DNA of 64,000 nt from Taxawa tesnikishii (nom. ined.) (GCA_030247885.1 JAPDRO010000031.1:1-64000); one strand, 5' to 3'; positions 1 through 13,319 are shown, counted from the stretch's first letter. A program made the numbers and translations. Notes: generated by a model from the sequence alone, not told the origin.

Positions 1-188
1 TATTTTAAACATTTAACAAAATAAGGATTAAGATTAATATTTTTAACGCAAAAATTTTTTATATTTTTAACGCAAATTTTTATCTTTTTAAAAGTATTGT
101 AATAAGGGTTTTTAATTATCAACGCTAAAAGCTCTTAATTTTGTAAACTAAAAATAAATTTTGTGTAAATTTACATATAAAAGTTCAA

Positions 189-848
189 TTATTTCTGCTT
201 TATAGTTATAACTATAGCTCCAACCATAGCCAGTAAAAGAATTATAGATGTAATAATAAGTCAGAGAGGATAACTAGTATAAAGAATATTTCCTATTGTA
301 GTTATGTGAGAAGTCTCTGCTAAATTTCCATCTCAAATTTGAGATGATACAAATGCTATTTCATTACTATCTTTAGATATATTAAAAAATCCTTTTAAAG
401 AATAATTAATTTCATTAACATTAGTTGTATGAGAAAAGTTTATATTTGAATATACTACATTACCGTAAGCACGATTTGAAGGTAAAGTTTCATATAAAGT
501 AGTAATGAAAAAAATACCAATTAATACCGCTAACGGTATACTATTACTAGAATCTGTTACAAGTTCAGATATTCTTACATTAATTAACATTAAGATAAAA
601 ATAAATAATATAGATACAGCCCCTACATATACCAATAAGTAAGATAAACCTATGAAGTTTATACCTACCATCATTAAGTAGCCAGCAATACTTAAAAATA
701 AACCTATTAAAAATAAAACAGAAACAATAGGGTTTTTACTAATAATAACTAAAATTCCACATAAAATAGCAGCTAAAGAAATAAAGTTTAAGAAAATATA
801 ATTTGAACCGTTAGTATACGTTTCATTTAGGAGAAATAAATTTAACAT
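189..848 (-). CDS. nad6: NADH dehydrogenase subunit 6 (mirror copy, intact frame)
   Basis: Mirror copy of the gene at 27367-28025. This copy keeps one open frame of 219 residues; the central copy has one T fewer in a T run and loses its frame after about residue 112. Two TGA codons near the C-terminus read as Trp. The protein is hydrophobic in its first 110 residues, then has a hydrophilic loop before a last membrane segment, as expected of the complex I membrane subunit Nad6. Confidence 0.93.
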
Positions 849-991
849 ATGTTATTAAAAAATTAAATCTAATGGTACAACAATAAAGTATAGTGTGCAT
901 ATAGTAAAAAGATATATATCATACAAAAAGAATGTATGTCTATAAAATTTTATTTTTATTTTCGGTTGGGTTCGGTATAAACCCAGCCTAC

Positions 992-1062
992 ATTCTTACC
1001 CAAGATTTGAACTTGGACGTTGATATTAGGAATATCTTGTTCTACCATTAAACTAGTAAGAG
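992..1062 (-). tRNA. trnR(ccu): tRNA-Arg (CCU), mirror copy
   Basis: Mirror of 27153-27223, identical cloverleaf with anticodon loop TTCCTAA. Confidence 0.85.
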
Positions 1063-1195
1063 TTTTTTTAATTTTTAACGCCAAAGCGCTATTTTAAGAT
1101 TTTTATTAATTTTTTAATCTATGTATAATTACAAAATTATACTGTAATATGCAAAGCGAAAATATAAGTCTCATTTAATATACTTTAGAAGTAAC

Positions 1196-3317
1196 TTAAT
1201 AACTGCTTACTCAACCTTTTAATCCAAAAGAACCATTACGGGTTTTAGAACTTATTTTTGTATACTGTAAATTAGGTTTAGTATTACCTCTTAGCATAAC
1301 TGATGATAAAGATTTATAAGAAGAATCTATATTTTTTAAACTTCCTTTGTATTTTAATTTAAAAACAGATCTTGAAGCAGTTAAACGCCTAGACAGTCTA
1401 CCTCTAGCTTCCAGTCTTACACCGTATATAGCTTTATGTTTAATTGAATTTAAAACATTTTTTTGTAAACTAGTTTCTTTTTGTGATATATTAGAATATT
1501 GAGTTTTTTCCATATTAGGGAAAATATTGTATAATAGTTGATGTAATACATCTTTATTTTTTGGCATAATAGAAATAAATCTATTTATTTTTAAAGTTCT
1601 ATATTTGTTTATAAACTTTGTAGGTATTTTTTATCATAAAAAGATAGTTTGTTTAAAATGGGTAATTTAACTAATTTAAAGGCTTTTTTAAAACTCTTAG
1701 TAATCTATTTTGCCTGTTTCTTAATTTTATAGCAATAGACTGTGAAAAGATATCACTGTTTAAATGTAGATATTTCAAATTAACAAAATTAAATTCAACT
1801 TTTTTGTGGTATATCTTAGATATTATTTTTTAATCCAAGTAAAAATCAGTTTTTAAATTTATTATTGTTAAATGTCAACATTTGTACATAATATAAATAT
1901 AACATTTCTTTTTTATATGATTTCTTTATAAAATTTTTATAATATTTAGTTTCATAGTTTAAAAAGTTTTTATTGTTTCATTCAAGTATTTTAAGAAGAA
2001 AATTTTTCTGTTTTCTAACTTTTCTAATAATTCTTGAACCTTTTAGTGACACAATGTTAATTTTTTTATTAGATAACTTTTTCTTTTTTTAGAGAACTTT
2101 TTTCTTTAAAATCCTATAAAGATTTTTTAATAAAAATAATTTTTTTTTAATGCTAACCCTAAAGCGCCAGAGTGGTTTTTTTGTGAAATATTAGATAAAG
2201 TATAAATATTATGATTATACATTTTACTAATAACAAATAACTTATGAAGGTTTCTTAATCTATATATAAAATTTTTAATTTTTCTAGGTTTTCTATTTTT
2301 ATTCATCAAGTTAGAAAAAATTGGTTTTTTCAATAGATAGCGCTTTGGCGTTAAAAGAATTTATATTTCTTCTAGTATTAAAAGGTTTTTATCTGGCTTA
2401 TTACTCTTTATTCTTGTAAATGTTATAAGCGTTTTAGCTTTATTTATATGTTTAGTAAATATATTTTTGTTTTTACTAAATATATTTTTATTATTTAATA
2501 GAGAGTAATATTTTCCCATTAATGATGTATATTTGTCTTTTAAGCCAGAGTTTTTATAATAAAAGAAAATTTTTAGGCTTTTTTTGTTAAATGAGTAAAA
2601 TTTAAAGAAAAATTAGTTTTTATTTTTTAGTATAAAACTTCTTAGATCTTTTAAATCTTTTGGTATTAAACTTAGGTAAGTTTAGATTTTTTTATATAAA
2701 CAGAGTTATTATTTATTCTTTTATGTATTATAAGCGTTTTAGTATTACTTATATGTTTAATAAATTTACTTTGGTATTTACTAAATGTATTTTTGTATTT
2801 ACTAAATGTATTTTTGTATTTACTAAATACATTTTTATTTGTATGTTTGCTTTTACTAGGTAAGATAGGTATGCTTTTAAAAAGGAATATTTTATATAAA
2901 TTTTTTAATTTATTATAAAAAATTTCTTATTTCTATTATAGAGATATACAGTTATTATAACTTTGTTGTTAGTGTGTTTCATTTCTGCTTTACTTACAAG
3001 TATTCTATTTAAAGATAATCGTTTAAATCTAACTTGTACTCTTTTAGATTTTTTTATTAAAGAGCGGACTTAAATTAAAGTAACTTTTAATTAACTTATT
3101 TACTATGTTATCTACTATAGGTAATGTTTTAATGTAATTTTTGTTATAGGAATATATACTATTAGATCATTCTTTATTTGCAGGTGGATAATGTCTTTCA
3201 TCTATATTCTTATTATTTTCGTTATTAATAAAAGGATCTGTAGAAATATAGTTGGATTCCAATGTGTGAGGAAAAAATGTAAAATTTTCTTTGGTTTTTT
3301 TCAAATAAGTTTAACAT
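1196..3317 (-). CDS. rps3: Ribosomal protein S3 (mirror copy, frame-broken in the consensus)
   Basis: Mirror of 24893-27019. The C-terminal 118-residue block from 1567 down is open here, whereas the central copy has one A missing in it. The other breaks, all in poly-A/T runs, are shared by both copies. See the central entry for domains. Confidence 0.75.
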
Positions 3318-3667
3318 AATATTTATTACGTAAAAGAAAAATTTTGTTCTGTTGTTTTATGCAAAAGAAATATATATTAGTAAAAGCTTTTAAGCTAACT
3401 AATCTCTTTTAATTAATAAAATGTAAGGAAATCTGTAAATTAGTCTAAATTTTAGAGGTGTTTAACGTTTTTATGTATAAATAAACTTCGCTTCAAGTAT
3501 AATATGTAAGTATTAATATGAAATTAAAAACTAATCTTTTAGCTTAATAAAAATTGAAAAAATATGTATTACTATTATGTAACAAAATTGTTTGGATTAT
3601 TTTTATGAAAAAGGAAAAAGATTAAGTAAAATAGTAATAAGTTTAAGTAGACTCAGAAAAATCATCA

Positions 3668-3910
3668 AAATACTTGGATAAAAATAAGCCGGGTTCTGTA
3701 TATACATATAAATCTAAAAAATGCTTAATAGAGGTTTAAATTCAACAATCATATAATACTATTTAATATGTATATATCTTATAAGTTTTATGACTTTTAT
3801 TTTCTACCAAGTACCAAAATTTTAATCTTTAAATTCTATTTATAAAGCACTGGACTTTCCTATGTTATTATATAATAATAAACACTTTTAATTTTATATC
3901 ACAAGTATTT
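3668..3910 (-). ncRNA. rnpB: Mitochondrial RNase P RNA (mirror copy)
   Basis: Mirror of 24300-24542. Both conserved P4 halves and the closing P1 helix are unchanged. Confidence 0.8.
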
Positions 3911-4030
3911 AATACTAAAATATCATTAATAAACTATTAAATAAACACTTATAATAGTTTATTTAAGATAGTATTAACTATACTACTATTTTATTAGGTG
4001 TATATATTTTATAAACTTTTTTTTATTGTA

Positions 4031-4804
4031 TTAGTGTAGCTCTAAAGCGTCTTTAACGTAAGAACAAGTTAAAACTACGAAAACTTGAGCTTGAATAAAT
4101 GCAATAGCTAACTCTAATCCAGAGAATGCTATAATAAATGCTAAAGGTATTAAACCTAAGAAGAAGAATAATACACCACTAGTCATAATATTGTATGTAA
4201 ATCCACTTAAAATAGATAATAACATGTGACCTGATAGTATATTAGCTGCAAGTCTTAATCCTAATGATACATTACGTGCAAGATATGAGATAAATTCTAT
4301 AAGAACTAATAGTGGTAATAATGCTAAAGGACAACCTGAAGGTACAAATAATGAAAAGAATTTTAATCCGTGTTTATTTAGACCTAAAAGTGTTGCACCT
4401 AAAACTACAGTAAAACTTAGTGAAAATGTAAGTACAAAATGACTAGTTGAAGCAAAACTATAAGGAACCATACCTATTAAATTGCTAATTAATATAAACA
4501 CAAATAATGAATACATAAGAGGAAAATACACTTGACCGCTTTTGGCATTTATTTGATTTACAACAATACTGTGCACAGTAGCGTATATTGTTTCTTGGCT
4601 TATTGATCAACTATTCGATACAACTTTGTTATTGTTAGTTGCTAATAAATTTAACATTAGAATTAAGTATCCTGCTATTGTTATATATAAACCAGTATTA
4701 GTTAAAGAGATTGATAAATTACCTAGTATAGGTGCGTCTAAACTTAATAAATTTCTAATTTCAAATTGATCTAGTGGGCTTGTTATATTTATAAATGAGT
4801 TCAT
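4031..4804 (-). CDS. atp6: ATP synthase F0 subunit a (mirror copy, variant)
   Basis: Full 257-residue frame. It differs from the central copy (23407-24180) in a cluster of four substitutions within about 40 nt around 4325-4365, giving Lys149 and Ser156 where the central copy has Glu149 and Ala156. The flanking sequence is identical. The tract lies a few codons before the conserved Arg184 of the proton path. Confidence 0.95.
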
Positions 4805-4886
4805 TATATTTATATTTTAAGTATGTATTTAAATAACAATAGAGTAAAACCTGTATATATATTTTTCTAGTCTTTTACTTTAAAAA

Positions 4887-5033
4887 TTAAAGTTTACTGA
4901 TAAATACTCTTGTAGAGAATAAACGAACAAATCTAGGTAATACATATTTTGAAAATATATATATTAAAGATATAAGTACTAAAAATGCGAATGTAACTTC
5001 GTTAACAAAATAAAATGGTACTAATTGAGGCAT
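4887..5033 (-). CDS. atp8: ATP synthase F0 subunit 8 (mirror copy)
   Basis: Mirror of 23177-23323; 48 residues starting MPQLVPFYF, same frame and spacing to atp6. Confidence 0.92.
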   Translation of the reverse strand: MPQLVPFYFVNEVTFAFLVLISLIYIFSKYVLPRFVRLFSTRVFISKL

Positions 5034-5040
5034 CTGATTA

Positions 5041-5123
5041 TATATGTATAATTGTCATAATAATTTATATGACTATATCTAATAAAAGATTTGGGTTTAA
5101 AGGTAAAAGTAGTTATCTATTTT
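5041..5123. repeat. 83-bp repeat beside atp8 (mirror)
   Basis: Same 83-bp sequence as 7401-7483; mirror of 23087-23169. It sits directly upstream of the atp8 start. Confidence 0.9.
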
Positions 5124-5176
5124 TATATAAGCTAAAAATGTTTTTTGTAAATATTAGTAAAGATATAATATTTTAT

Positions 5177-5249
5177 AGGGATACGGAGGAATTGAACCTC
5201 TTATTTTCGATCTGCAATCAAAACGTAAAACCATTTACAACAATATCCC
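5177..5249 (-). tRNA. trnC(gca): tRNA-Cys (GCA), mirror copy
   Basis: Mirror of 22961-23033, unchanged. Confidence 0.85.
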
Positions 5250-5567
5250 CTTAAATTAGCTAAAAGTAAAAAAGCATATGTAACTATTACATACATATAG
5301 CTAATAAATAATTTTAATATTTATAATATATTCCTACCTAAGTAATTATTACAAAAGTAACTAAATTATTTTAATTTGAACGTTTTTAGAAAAACGCTGA
5401 AATTATTAAATTTTATTTATTCATAAATAAGTATTTATTAATAATAAATATAAGTATTTACTTATATATAACTATTTACTAATAATACACATATAATAAA
5501 TATTTTTTATATTATTAAAATTACATGTTTTTACTAGATATCTATAATAAATATAAAGATTATAATA

Positions 5568-6375
5568 TTAAGAACCTCAGTAGTAAACAGATAAAAATAA
5601 GAATAATCATACTACATCTACAAAATGTCAGTATAATATTCCAGCTTCTAATCCCAAGTGATGATTTTCAGTTAAGTGATAGGCTAGAAGACGTCAGAAA
5701 CCTACACCTAAGAATATTGTTCCTACAATAACATGTATACCGTGAAAACCTGTTCCAAAATAAAAACATGATCCAAATGCACCATCTGATAAAGTAAATG
5801 AAGAAACTGAATATTCTACCCCTTGGAAAGCAGTAAATATTAGAGCTAAAATTATAGTAAATATTGCACCATATAAAGCACCATTTCTATTTCCTTGTAT
5901 TAAAGAATGGTGTGAATAAGTTATTGTTACACCAGAAGCTAATAATAATACTGTATTTAATAAAGGTAATTCAAAAGCATTAATTGCTTCTATACCCATT
6001 GGAGGTCATTGTGCACCTAATTCAACAGTTGGTGATAAAGCACTGTGGAAATAAGCTCAAAAAATAGCTAAAAAAGAAAGCTTCAGATACTATAAATAAA
6101 GCTACTCCCATATTTAAACCTCTTTGTACAGCTAAAGTGTGGTTACCTAAATATGTACCTTCTGATATTACATCTCTAAATCAGAAAAACATACTTGAAA
6201 GTAATAAAATAAAGGCACAAGGTAATCAATATTCTGCATTTACAAAGCCATGCATTGTTAATACACCTGAAGTAGTAAGAGTTAGTAAGCTAATACAAGT
6301 GAAAAGTGGTCAAGGAGATGGAGAGACCAAATGAAAAGGATGACCCTGGAAATTACTTCTCTGTAAATTAGACAT
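5568..6375 (-). CDS. cox3: Cytochrome c oxidase subunit 3 (mirror copy)
   Basis: Mirror of 21835-22642 with the same frame slip in a T run near residue 92 (about 6070-6080 here). Confidence 0.93.
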
Positions 6376-6472
6376 AATTAAGATAAAATATAACATAATA
6401 CAATAAGAAATTTCTACTAAGAACTTAGCAAAGCCTACAAACATAGCTAGCATAACATTATAATATTTTTTT

Positions 6473-6544
6473 TGATTCCTCCAAGACTCGAACTTGAATA
6501 ACATCCTTATCAAGAACACACTTTACCGGTTAAGTTAAAGAACC
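6473..6544 (-). tRNA. trnI(gau): tRNA-Ile (GAU), mirror copy
   Basis: Mirror of 21667-21738. Confidence 0.88.
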
Positions 6545-6574
6545 TTTGTATAACCTAAATAATAATTATACAAA

Positions 6575-6646
6575 CAAGAGCACTCAGACTTGAACTGAGA
6601 ATTTGAAGTTTGAAGCTTCCTATTTTGCCAATTAAACTATACTCTT
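6575..6646 (-). tRNA. trnW(uca): tRNA-Trp (UCA), mirror copy
   Basis: Mirror of 21565-21636. Confidence 0.88.
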
Positions 6647-6698
6647 TTTTTTTATTACAATACATTACTAATAATTAAAAAAAATAAAAAATGAAATA

Positions 6699-7393
6699 TT
6701 ATTCTTTTATGTCAAGACCAGGTATGTTGTTGGCCATATGAGTAAATAAATCATGTACGTGATTTTCATGATCCTTATTTAAAAGATCTCAAATATGAGG
6801 ATAAGGAATTTTGTCTGTAGACTCAACCCCTAAATTCCTAAGGCTAGATGTATCAGTAAGCATAGGATATTTTTTAAAATAATACAGGTAATCAATAAGG
6901 TTATTAGTACTATTAATATCCATGAATTGAAATGCTGGTATTAATTGATTTAAAGGGATAAAACCTTTATAATGAAAGATATTATAGTCACCTAATAAAG
7001 GGGCGTAAGAGTAAAATTGAAAAAAGCTATTTTACTAGCTTTCATAGCAATTACAAAAACAGCAAAGTTACCCCCTTCGTAATCAACGGTATGCAATATT
7101 GTATCATACAATTGATCCATAATGCTGTTGAAATCAGAATTAACCAGGCTCTTAATTTCAACAAAGACATGCGGAACTAATTGCTCACCGTCTACACGCT
7201 CAATAGCGAAATCCGGTCTTCGTCTAGAGAAATGTTGAATTTGCTCTGGAGTACTACTGAAACCACCGCTAGGTGGAAAATAATGGCTTAACATAGTACT
7301 TGTAGCTGAACCCGTTCTATGTTCCATTGTATTATTTCCTTCGTGAATTCTTTTTAAAGCTAAGTTTATTGATTTAATAGATAAATACTTCAT
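6699..7393 (-). CDS. orf231, PD-(D/E)XK-like protein (mirror copy)
   Basis: Mirror of 20818-21511. Here a G run near residue 108 has five bases and the frame stays open through residue 133; the central copy has four and closes early. Both copies share a later frame slip in a T run, after which the rest of the protein is open. See the central entry. Confidence 0.7.
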
Positions 7394-7400
7394 GTCTAAT

Positions 7401-7483
7401 TATATGTATAATTGTCATAATAATTTATATGACTATATCTAATAAAAGATTTGGGTTTAAAGGTAAAAGTAGTTATCTATTTT
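7401..7483. repeat. 83-bp repeat upstream of orf231 (mirror)
   Basis: Mirror of 20728-20810; same sequence as 5041-5123. Confidence 0.9.
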
Positions 7484-7548
7484 ATGCTATGCTAAATTTC
7501 CTTTTAAATTTATTTTACAATACAGATAGTAAACTGTTAAGTTTTCTA

Positions 7549-7629
7549 CGGAAAAGGATGGAATTGAACCATCAGGTGTTAAAACACAATATTTAGCAAA
7601 TATCTTACCCTACCAATAGCAACTTTTCC
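7549..7629 (-). tRNA. trnS(gcu): tRNA-Ser (GCU), mirror copy
   Basis: Mirror of 20582-20662. Confidence 0.88.
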
Positions 7630-7722
7630 TTTTTAATGCAGTATATAATTAAGTAATATATAACATTAACAAAAGAGATGTCGCTTTTGCGTTTGAATAA
7701 TATGAAAGTTATATATATAAAC

Positions 7723-7795
7723 CGAGTTAGACCGGCCTCGACCCGATATTTTCTTTCTCGACAAGAAAGTGCTCTACCAATTGAGCTACTAACTC
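7723..7795 (-). tRNA. trnD(guc): tRNA-Asp (GUC), mirror copy
   Basis: Mirror of 20415-20487. Confidence 0.9.
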
Positions 7796-7802
7796 CTTTA
7801 AT

Positions 7803-7875
7803 ATACGGCCAACCGAATTCGAATCGGTACACATCGTTTGGAAGACGAACGGTCTACCATTAACCTATAGCCGTA
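7803..7875 (-). tRNA. trnG(ucc): tRNA-Gly (UCC), mirror copy
   Basis: Mirror of 20335-20407. Confidence 0.9.
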
Positions 7876-8197
7876 GTAATATATACTATTAGATTGTTAA
7901 TAACATTTTTGTAAAACATTTAAAATCCAATACTAATATATATATTATCATTTATAAACATACTAAAAAATATAATGCACATGTATAAATTACATATACA
8001 AATTATTAAAAATTACATATACAGCGTCTATTGTATACTATTATTGGTTTTTAACGCAAAAGCGACATTACTTTTATCAGCATATTTATATAATTACTAA
8101 GATTAATTTAATTTTAAACCATTTACTAATATAAACATTATTGTTTTTTTTTTATTTGTTGTATTTTAATACTAGTATAGACCTAATATTTCAGAGT

Positions 8198-8268
8198 AAA
8201 CGCGTACAAGAGTCGAACTTGTATTTTTGTGTCCGTAGCACAACACTCTACCATTAAGTTAACACGTT
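8198..8268 (-). tRNA. trnR(acg): tRNA-Arg (ACG), mirror copy
   Basis: Mirror of 19943-20013. Confidence 0.9.
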
Positions 8269-8311
8269 GGCTCTCAAAACCCTAGATTTTTATAGTGTAT
8301 ACATAATACTA

Positions 8312-8710
<399 letters not shown>

Positions 8711-8734
8711 TTAAGGTAAAAAAAGAGATATATA

Positions 8735-8806
8735 TAAGAGCTATGAGATTTGAACTCATATTACAGTGATTAAAAGTCACATACTTTACCATTAAGTTAA
8801 GCTCTC
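8735..8806 (-). tRNA. trnK(uuu): tRNA-Lys (UUU), mirror copy
   Basis: Mirror of 19404-19475. Confidence 0.9.
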
Positions 8807-9018
8807 TTTTAATTAATAAATTATAACGTTATAATTTGTTGACATAAATGCATAACATTACTATAATATTTTTTTCAATATGGACTTTTTTTATTTTTTA
8901 TTTATTTTGCTTTGTAAAGGTGTCGCTTCTGCGTTTAAAGGCATGAGGTTAAAGAAAACTGTTTAAACATAAAACCATTAAGCTAACATGTGCAATATTT
9001 TATACAAAACATAAAAAA

Positions 9019-9100
9019 TATCCAAGAAACGACTTGAACGTTTACGACCTTAGTCAGCGAATCTTAAGTTCGCCCTGTCTACCAATTCCAGCACTCGGAT
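9019..9100 (-). tRNA. trnL(uaa): tRNA-Leu (UAA), mirror copy
   Basis: Mirror of 19110-19191. Confidence 0.9.
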
Positions 9101-9490
9101 TAAAATATAACTTCAACTCTTTTAATTTAGGTTCCATTACATTACTAATGTAATTTTTGACTTTTTTTAGCCAATTTTTCAACTATTTTTTTGCAAATAG
9201 ATCGAAGATATTACCTTAAGATTTAACGTGTGTTAACACGCTATAATATCTTTCTAAAGATTTAACATATTGGTTTAGAAAAATGAATTATATAGTAAAA
9301 GATGTTTGCAGGTTACTTCTTAATAATAAACTCTAGTATGGTTTTCAATTCAAAAAATTCATCATTTAACCAAAATAAATCGAGAGGCTAAAAATAGAAT
9401 AGAACAAGTAATAACCAGAAAGTTAAATAATAAAGCTTTTTTGTTGTGGTGCATGGTTTTTTCCCCTCACCGGCTAAAGGAAGTATACCT

Positions 9491-9778
9491 CTAAGATTTT
9501 AACCGTTTTTTGGCTTCATTTAAAAATGCAGCAGCCTTGTTCTTAGAGACAAAAGTAGTAGATAGTTTTGTCTCAACATTGGTTAATGTAACCAGGATAG
9601 CTTTATAGCTATTATTAGATAAGTTTAATCTTTTCTTATCTTAAACGGGTCTAACATTAGAATAAGAAAATGTTGATACACTTTTTTTATTTAGTGATCT
9701 AGCTTTTTTAATACCTAAACAAGTTTTACAGAAAAGTTCTTTAGTAACCTCACTATGCTTAAATCCTAAGCTAGATCC
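9491..9778 (-). pseudogene. Homing-endonuclease C-terminal remnant (mirror copy)
   Basis: Mirror of 18433-18720; same in-frame stop. Confidence 0.55.
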
Positions 9779-9896
9779 TTAACCCTTAAGCCATATACCT
9801 TATCCCTTATCCCTTTTGCACCATAGTTTTATATTATTATAAGTTTGGCGCTTTAGCAATAAAATGTTAATTTTATATTAAAGTTATCTACTTCAA

Positions 9897-11366
9897 CTAC
9901 GCTGTTGGAGAATAATATATTAAAGAAGAAACTGAATAATGTAAACCGTCAAGCACAGGTGCAGGGTATATACCTAGTACTACTGTAAATACAACTAATG
10001 TTAATAAAATAAAGAATTCACGTTTGTTTAAATCAGGTATATTAACAAGGAAATATTTAGAGTATGAACCACCAAAAACTATTCTATTATACATAAATAT
10101 TGTATAAGCAGCTGAGAATACTATTGAAGTACTAGCTAAAACACCTAATATAGGCATTCTTTCAAATACTCCATATAATGACATAAATTCACCTAAGAAA
10201 TTTAGAGTTAAAGGAGTACCACTATTACCTAAACCTAATATGAAGAATAATACAGAGAATATAGGCATAACTTGAGCCATACCTCTATAATATGTTATTA
10301 ATCTAGTAGATGATCTGTCATATAAAACTCCTCCTGCACAAATAAATAATCCTGATGAAACAAAACCATGAGCTAAACCTAAAAGTATTGAACCTTCAAT
10401 ACCTTGTATTGTATTACTAAATGCACCTATTAAGTAAACAGCTGCATGAGATACAGATGAATATGCAATAAGTTCTTTAATATCTATTGTTCTTAATGTA
10501 CTAAAACTAGCATATATAATTGTTATTACACCTATTACGTAAATTATATATGTATAATTTAAAGAAGCTTTAGGTAATAAAGGTAACATTAATCTAAATA
10601 TACCATATAAACTTAATTTTAAAACTATACCTGCTAAAATAATACTTCCTGATAATGGTGATTCAACATGAGCTTTTAAAAGTCAGCTATTTAAAAATAG
10701 TCGGAGTTTTAACCGCGAAAGCTATAAAAACCCCATAAAATAAAAATAACTGAGTATAGAAATTAAAATTTGTTTTATACAATGCATCATAATCAGTAGT
10801 ACCCATAATAGAAGACATTGTAAGTATAGATAATAATAAAAATAAGGAACCTAACAATGTGTATAAAAAGAGATAAAAACTAGCTCTTACTTTATTACTT
10901 GAACCAAATAATCCTATTAATAAAAATAAAGGAGGTAGTATGCTTTCAAAAAAATATAAAATAATAAAACATCTAAAACTAAAAAAACTGCTAAAAGTAA
11001 TGTTTCAAGTAATAAAACAATTATTACATAAGATTTTACATTTTCTGATATTGAATTTCAATTTGATAATATTGCTATAGGCATTATTATAGTTGTTAAT
11101 AATACAAAATATATTGATAAACCATCTACACCTAAATATATATCAAAATAACTTATTTGATAATGTTCTTCAATAAATTGAAATTGTTTACTACTAAAGT
11201 TAAAAAATACAAATACAATTAATGAAATAAACAAATTAATTACAGATGTAATTAAACCAGTTACTTTAATACGTTTTAAATTTAAATTTGAATTATCATG
11301 GTACATAGTTGTAGAGATTATAAATATACCCGCTAGAGGTATTAACAGTAAAAGCATAAGCAACAT
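9897..11366 (-). CDS. nad4: NADH dehydrogenase subunit 4 (mirror copy, variant)
   Basis: Mirror of 16846-18314. It shares the single-base frame slip in a run of seven A/T around 10947-10953. It differs in a tract of about 135 nt (about 11054-11188) covering residues 60-104, and in a small tract near 10067-10085 (Gly-Gly-Ser in place of Ala-Gly-Ala). This copy is more AT-rich in the large tract, like the rest of the genome. Confidence 0.93.
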
Positions 11367-11521
11367 TAGATTTAATAAATAGATATAATAAATTTCCTTT
11401 TAAATTTATTTATAAAAAATAAATTTTGTAACACCCTACATATCTGTAAAGTAAATTTAAAAAACTAGGAAAAATAAAAAGAGCGGAATATCTTTTTCTA
11501 CTTTTACACTAGTAAGAGTTT

Positions 11522-11702
11522 ATAATTATTAAATAATAAATTATAAAGAAATAAAATAGATTTGTTTTTTCTTAAAGTTAGAGCATTTGAAATTAATAAA
11601 TATGAGAGTAGACTTAATAACATATTTAAGAAATAGGTGATTTGAATACCTCACCTTACCTATCGAAAAATGGTTTCTGTACCAATTGAGCTAATAATTA
11701 TT
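11522..11702 (-). pseudogene. Decayed trnV plus nad2 5' copy (mirror)
   Basis: Mirror of 16510-16690. Confidence 0.6.
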
Positions 11703-11720
11703 GAAGATTTTTGCAATTTA

Positions 11721-12206
11721 TTATTTAGATAATTTATGGTTAGCAATTGCATCTAAAATAGAACTTCTTATTTTTGCCTCTTTATTATACCCTGTATAGA
11801 CTACATCGTCATAGCTGTAAACCTTAATAGTACTAAAGCTATCTCTCTTCTTTATTTTTTCACAAAAATTTCCAACAAAATCACTTTTATCCTCTTTATT
11901 ATATTCGTGCTCATTTGCAAATTCCTGAAGAATATTAGCTAAAGTATCCCTAGGATTAATATCTAGGTTTGCTAATGTAACACTGTTAGGGAATGAAATA
12001 GACCTATCTTGCATCATGATGTGAAATCTTTCGTCCAATACTTTACCTATCTTTATAACCATATGTTCAGCTAGCTCAGTGAATATTGTAGAATCCTGAG
12101 GGCTAGGGCTATCTAAATATAATATTGGAACACCATCAATAAAAAATTCAGTAAATATCACTATTGATAAAAAATAATTTTTATTAAATTTAAAAAGATG
12201 CCACAA
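11721..12206 (-). CDS. orf161, unknown protein (mirror copy)
   Basis: Mirror of 16006-16491; identical translation. Confidence 0.5.
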   Translation of the reverse strand: MWHLFKFNKNYFLSIVIFTEFFIDGVPILYLDSPSPQDSTIFTELAEHMVIKIGKVLDERFHIMMQDRSISFPNSVTLANLDINPRDTLANILQEFANEHEYNKEDKSDFVGNFCEKIKKRDSFSTIKVYSYDDVVYTGYNKEAKIRSSILDAIANHKLSK

Positions 12207-12969
12207 ACATTATCTAAACTTAGATTGTTAAATAAATAGACAAATAATATAAATATGTTTAATGCCAGGGCAGGAATTAAAATGAAAGAAAACCCAATAG
12301 AGGGTTTATATAAAAAGAAAGGTGTAGCTGTAAACAAAAACATTACTAGTAATATTGCTTTAAAAATAAAGTATGTAATTAAACCTTTATATCTTGGTTC
12401 ATATATTATTCTAGGGTAAAAATATGTAATACTTAATATTATTGAATTTATGATAATAATAATAAGAATTAAAATTAAAAAATTTAAATAATGTGAAGAT
12501 ATAGAGATTAAAGTTACCATTACAATTCCGGAAAATAATGCAAAGATTAAGTATAAAGTACCAATGTCTTTAGCATTTGAAGATAAAAATCAACGTTCTC
12601 GTCACAATGATATGTGTGAAAGATTCTTTTTAATAGATTTTTTTGTTGTGAAACATCTTCTAAATTTTCCATCAATTCTATTTGTTGTTGTTTTAAATAT
12701 ACAATCGATTTTCTTTGTTGTGAAACTTGTTTTAAAGTTTCAATCCTTTCTACTTGTTGTTGTTTAATTTGTTTAAAATTTTCAATTGTAAAATTATTAT
12801 TCATATTTATTAAATATATGTATGTTTACTATACGAATCTTTTTCTAAAAAAAATAACGCTATATAATGTTATATGGCTAAGAGCCATATAACAGGACAT
12901 GTATCATAAACATAGAGTTCTATAATTGTATTTTGTTTGCTAAAAAGTCCAATTTACTAAGCTGGACTT
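12161..12969 (-). pseudogene. cox1 5' region fused to nad2-like segment (mirror)
   Basis: Mirror of 15244-16051; identical in both frames. Confidence 0.75.
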
Positions 12970-13164
12970 ACGTTTGGTTTAATAGTTATAAAATTTGTAT
13001 ATATCATGTAAAATTGTAGTTATATATGTATTATATTTAAATAAGAATGAAGTGAAAAATATATCATACATATCGTAAACTGTATAATGTATAGGATAAA
13101 CCCTTGATATAGCGCTTTGGCGAAACAAAGAACAATAGAAATAGAGAGCTCTCCATTTGTTTTT

Positions 13165-13237
13165 TAAGGCCAGAGGGATTCGAACACTCATCTGAGCTAT
13201 CATGAGCAGCTTGCTTTACCTATTAAGCTATAGCCTT
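13165..13237 (-). tRNA. trnM(cau): tRNA-Met (CAU) copy 2 (mirror)
   Basis: Mirror of 14976-15048. Confidence 0.88.
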
Positions 13238-13248
13238 TATATAAGTTG

Positions 13249-13319
13249 TGCGGACAGAAGATTTGCACTTCTATTTACTGGGCATGAGCCAGTTGTGTTA
13301 CTATTACACCAATCCGCAT
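13249..13319 (-). tRNA. trnM(cau): tRNA-Met (CAU) copy 1 (mirror)
   Basis: Mirror of 14894-14964. Confidence 0.88.
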
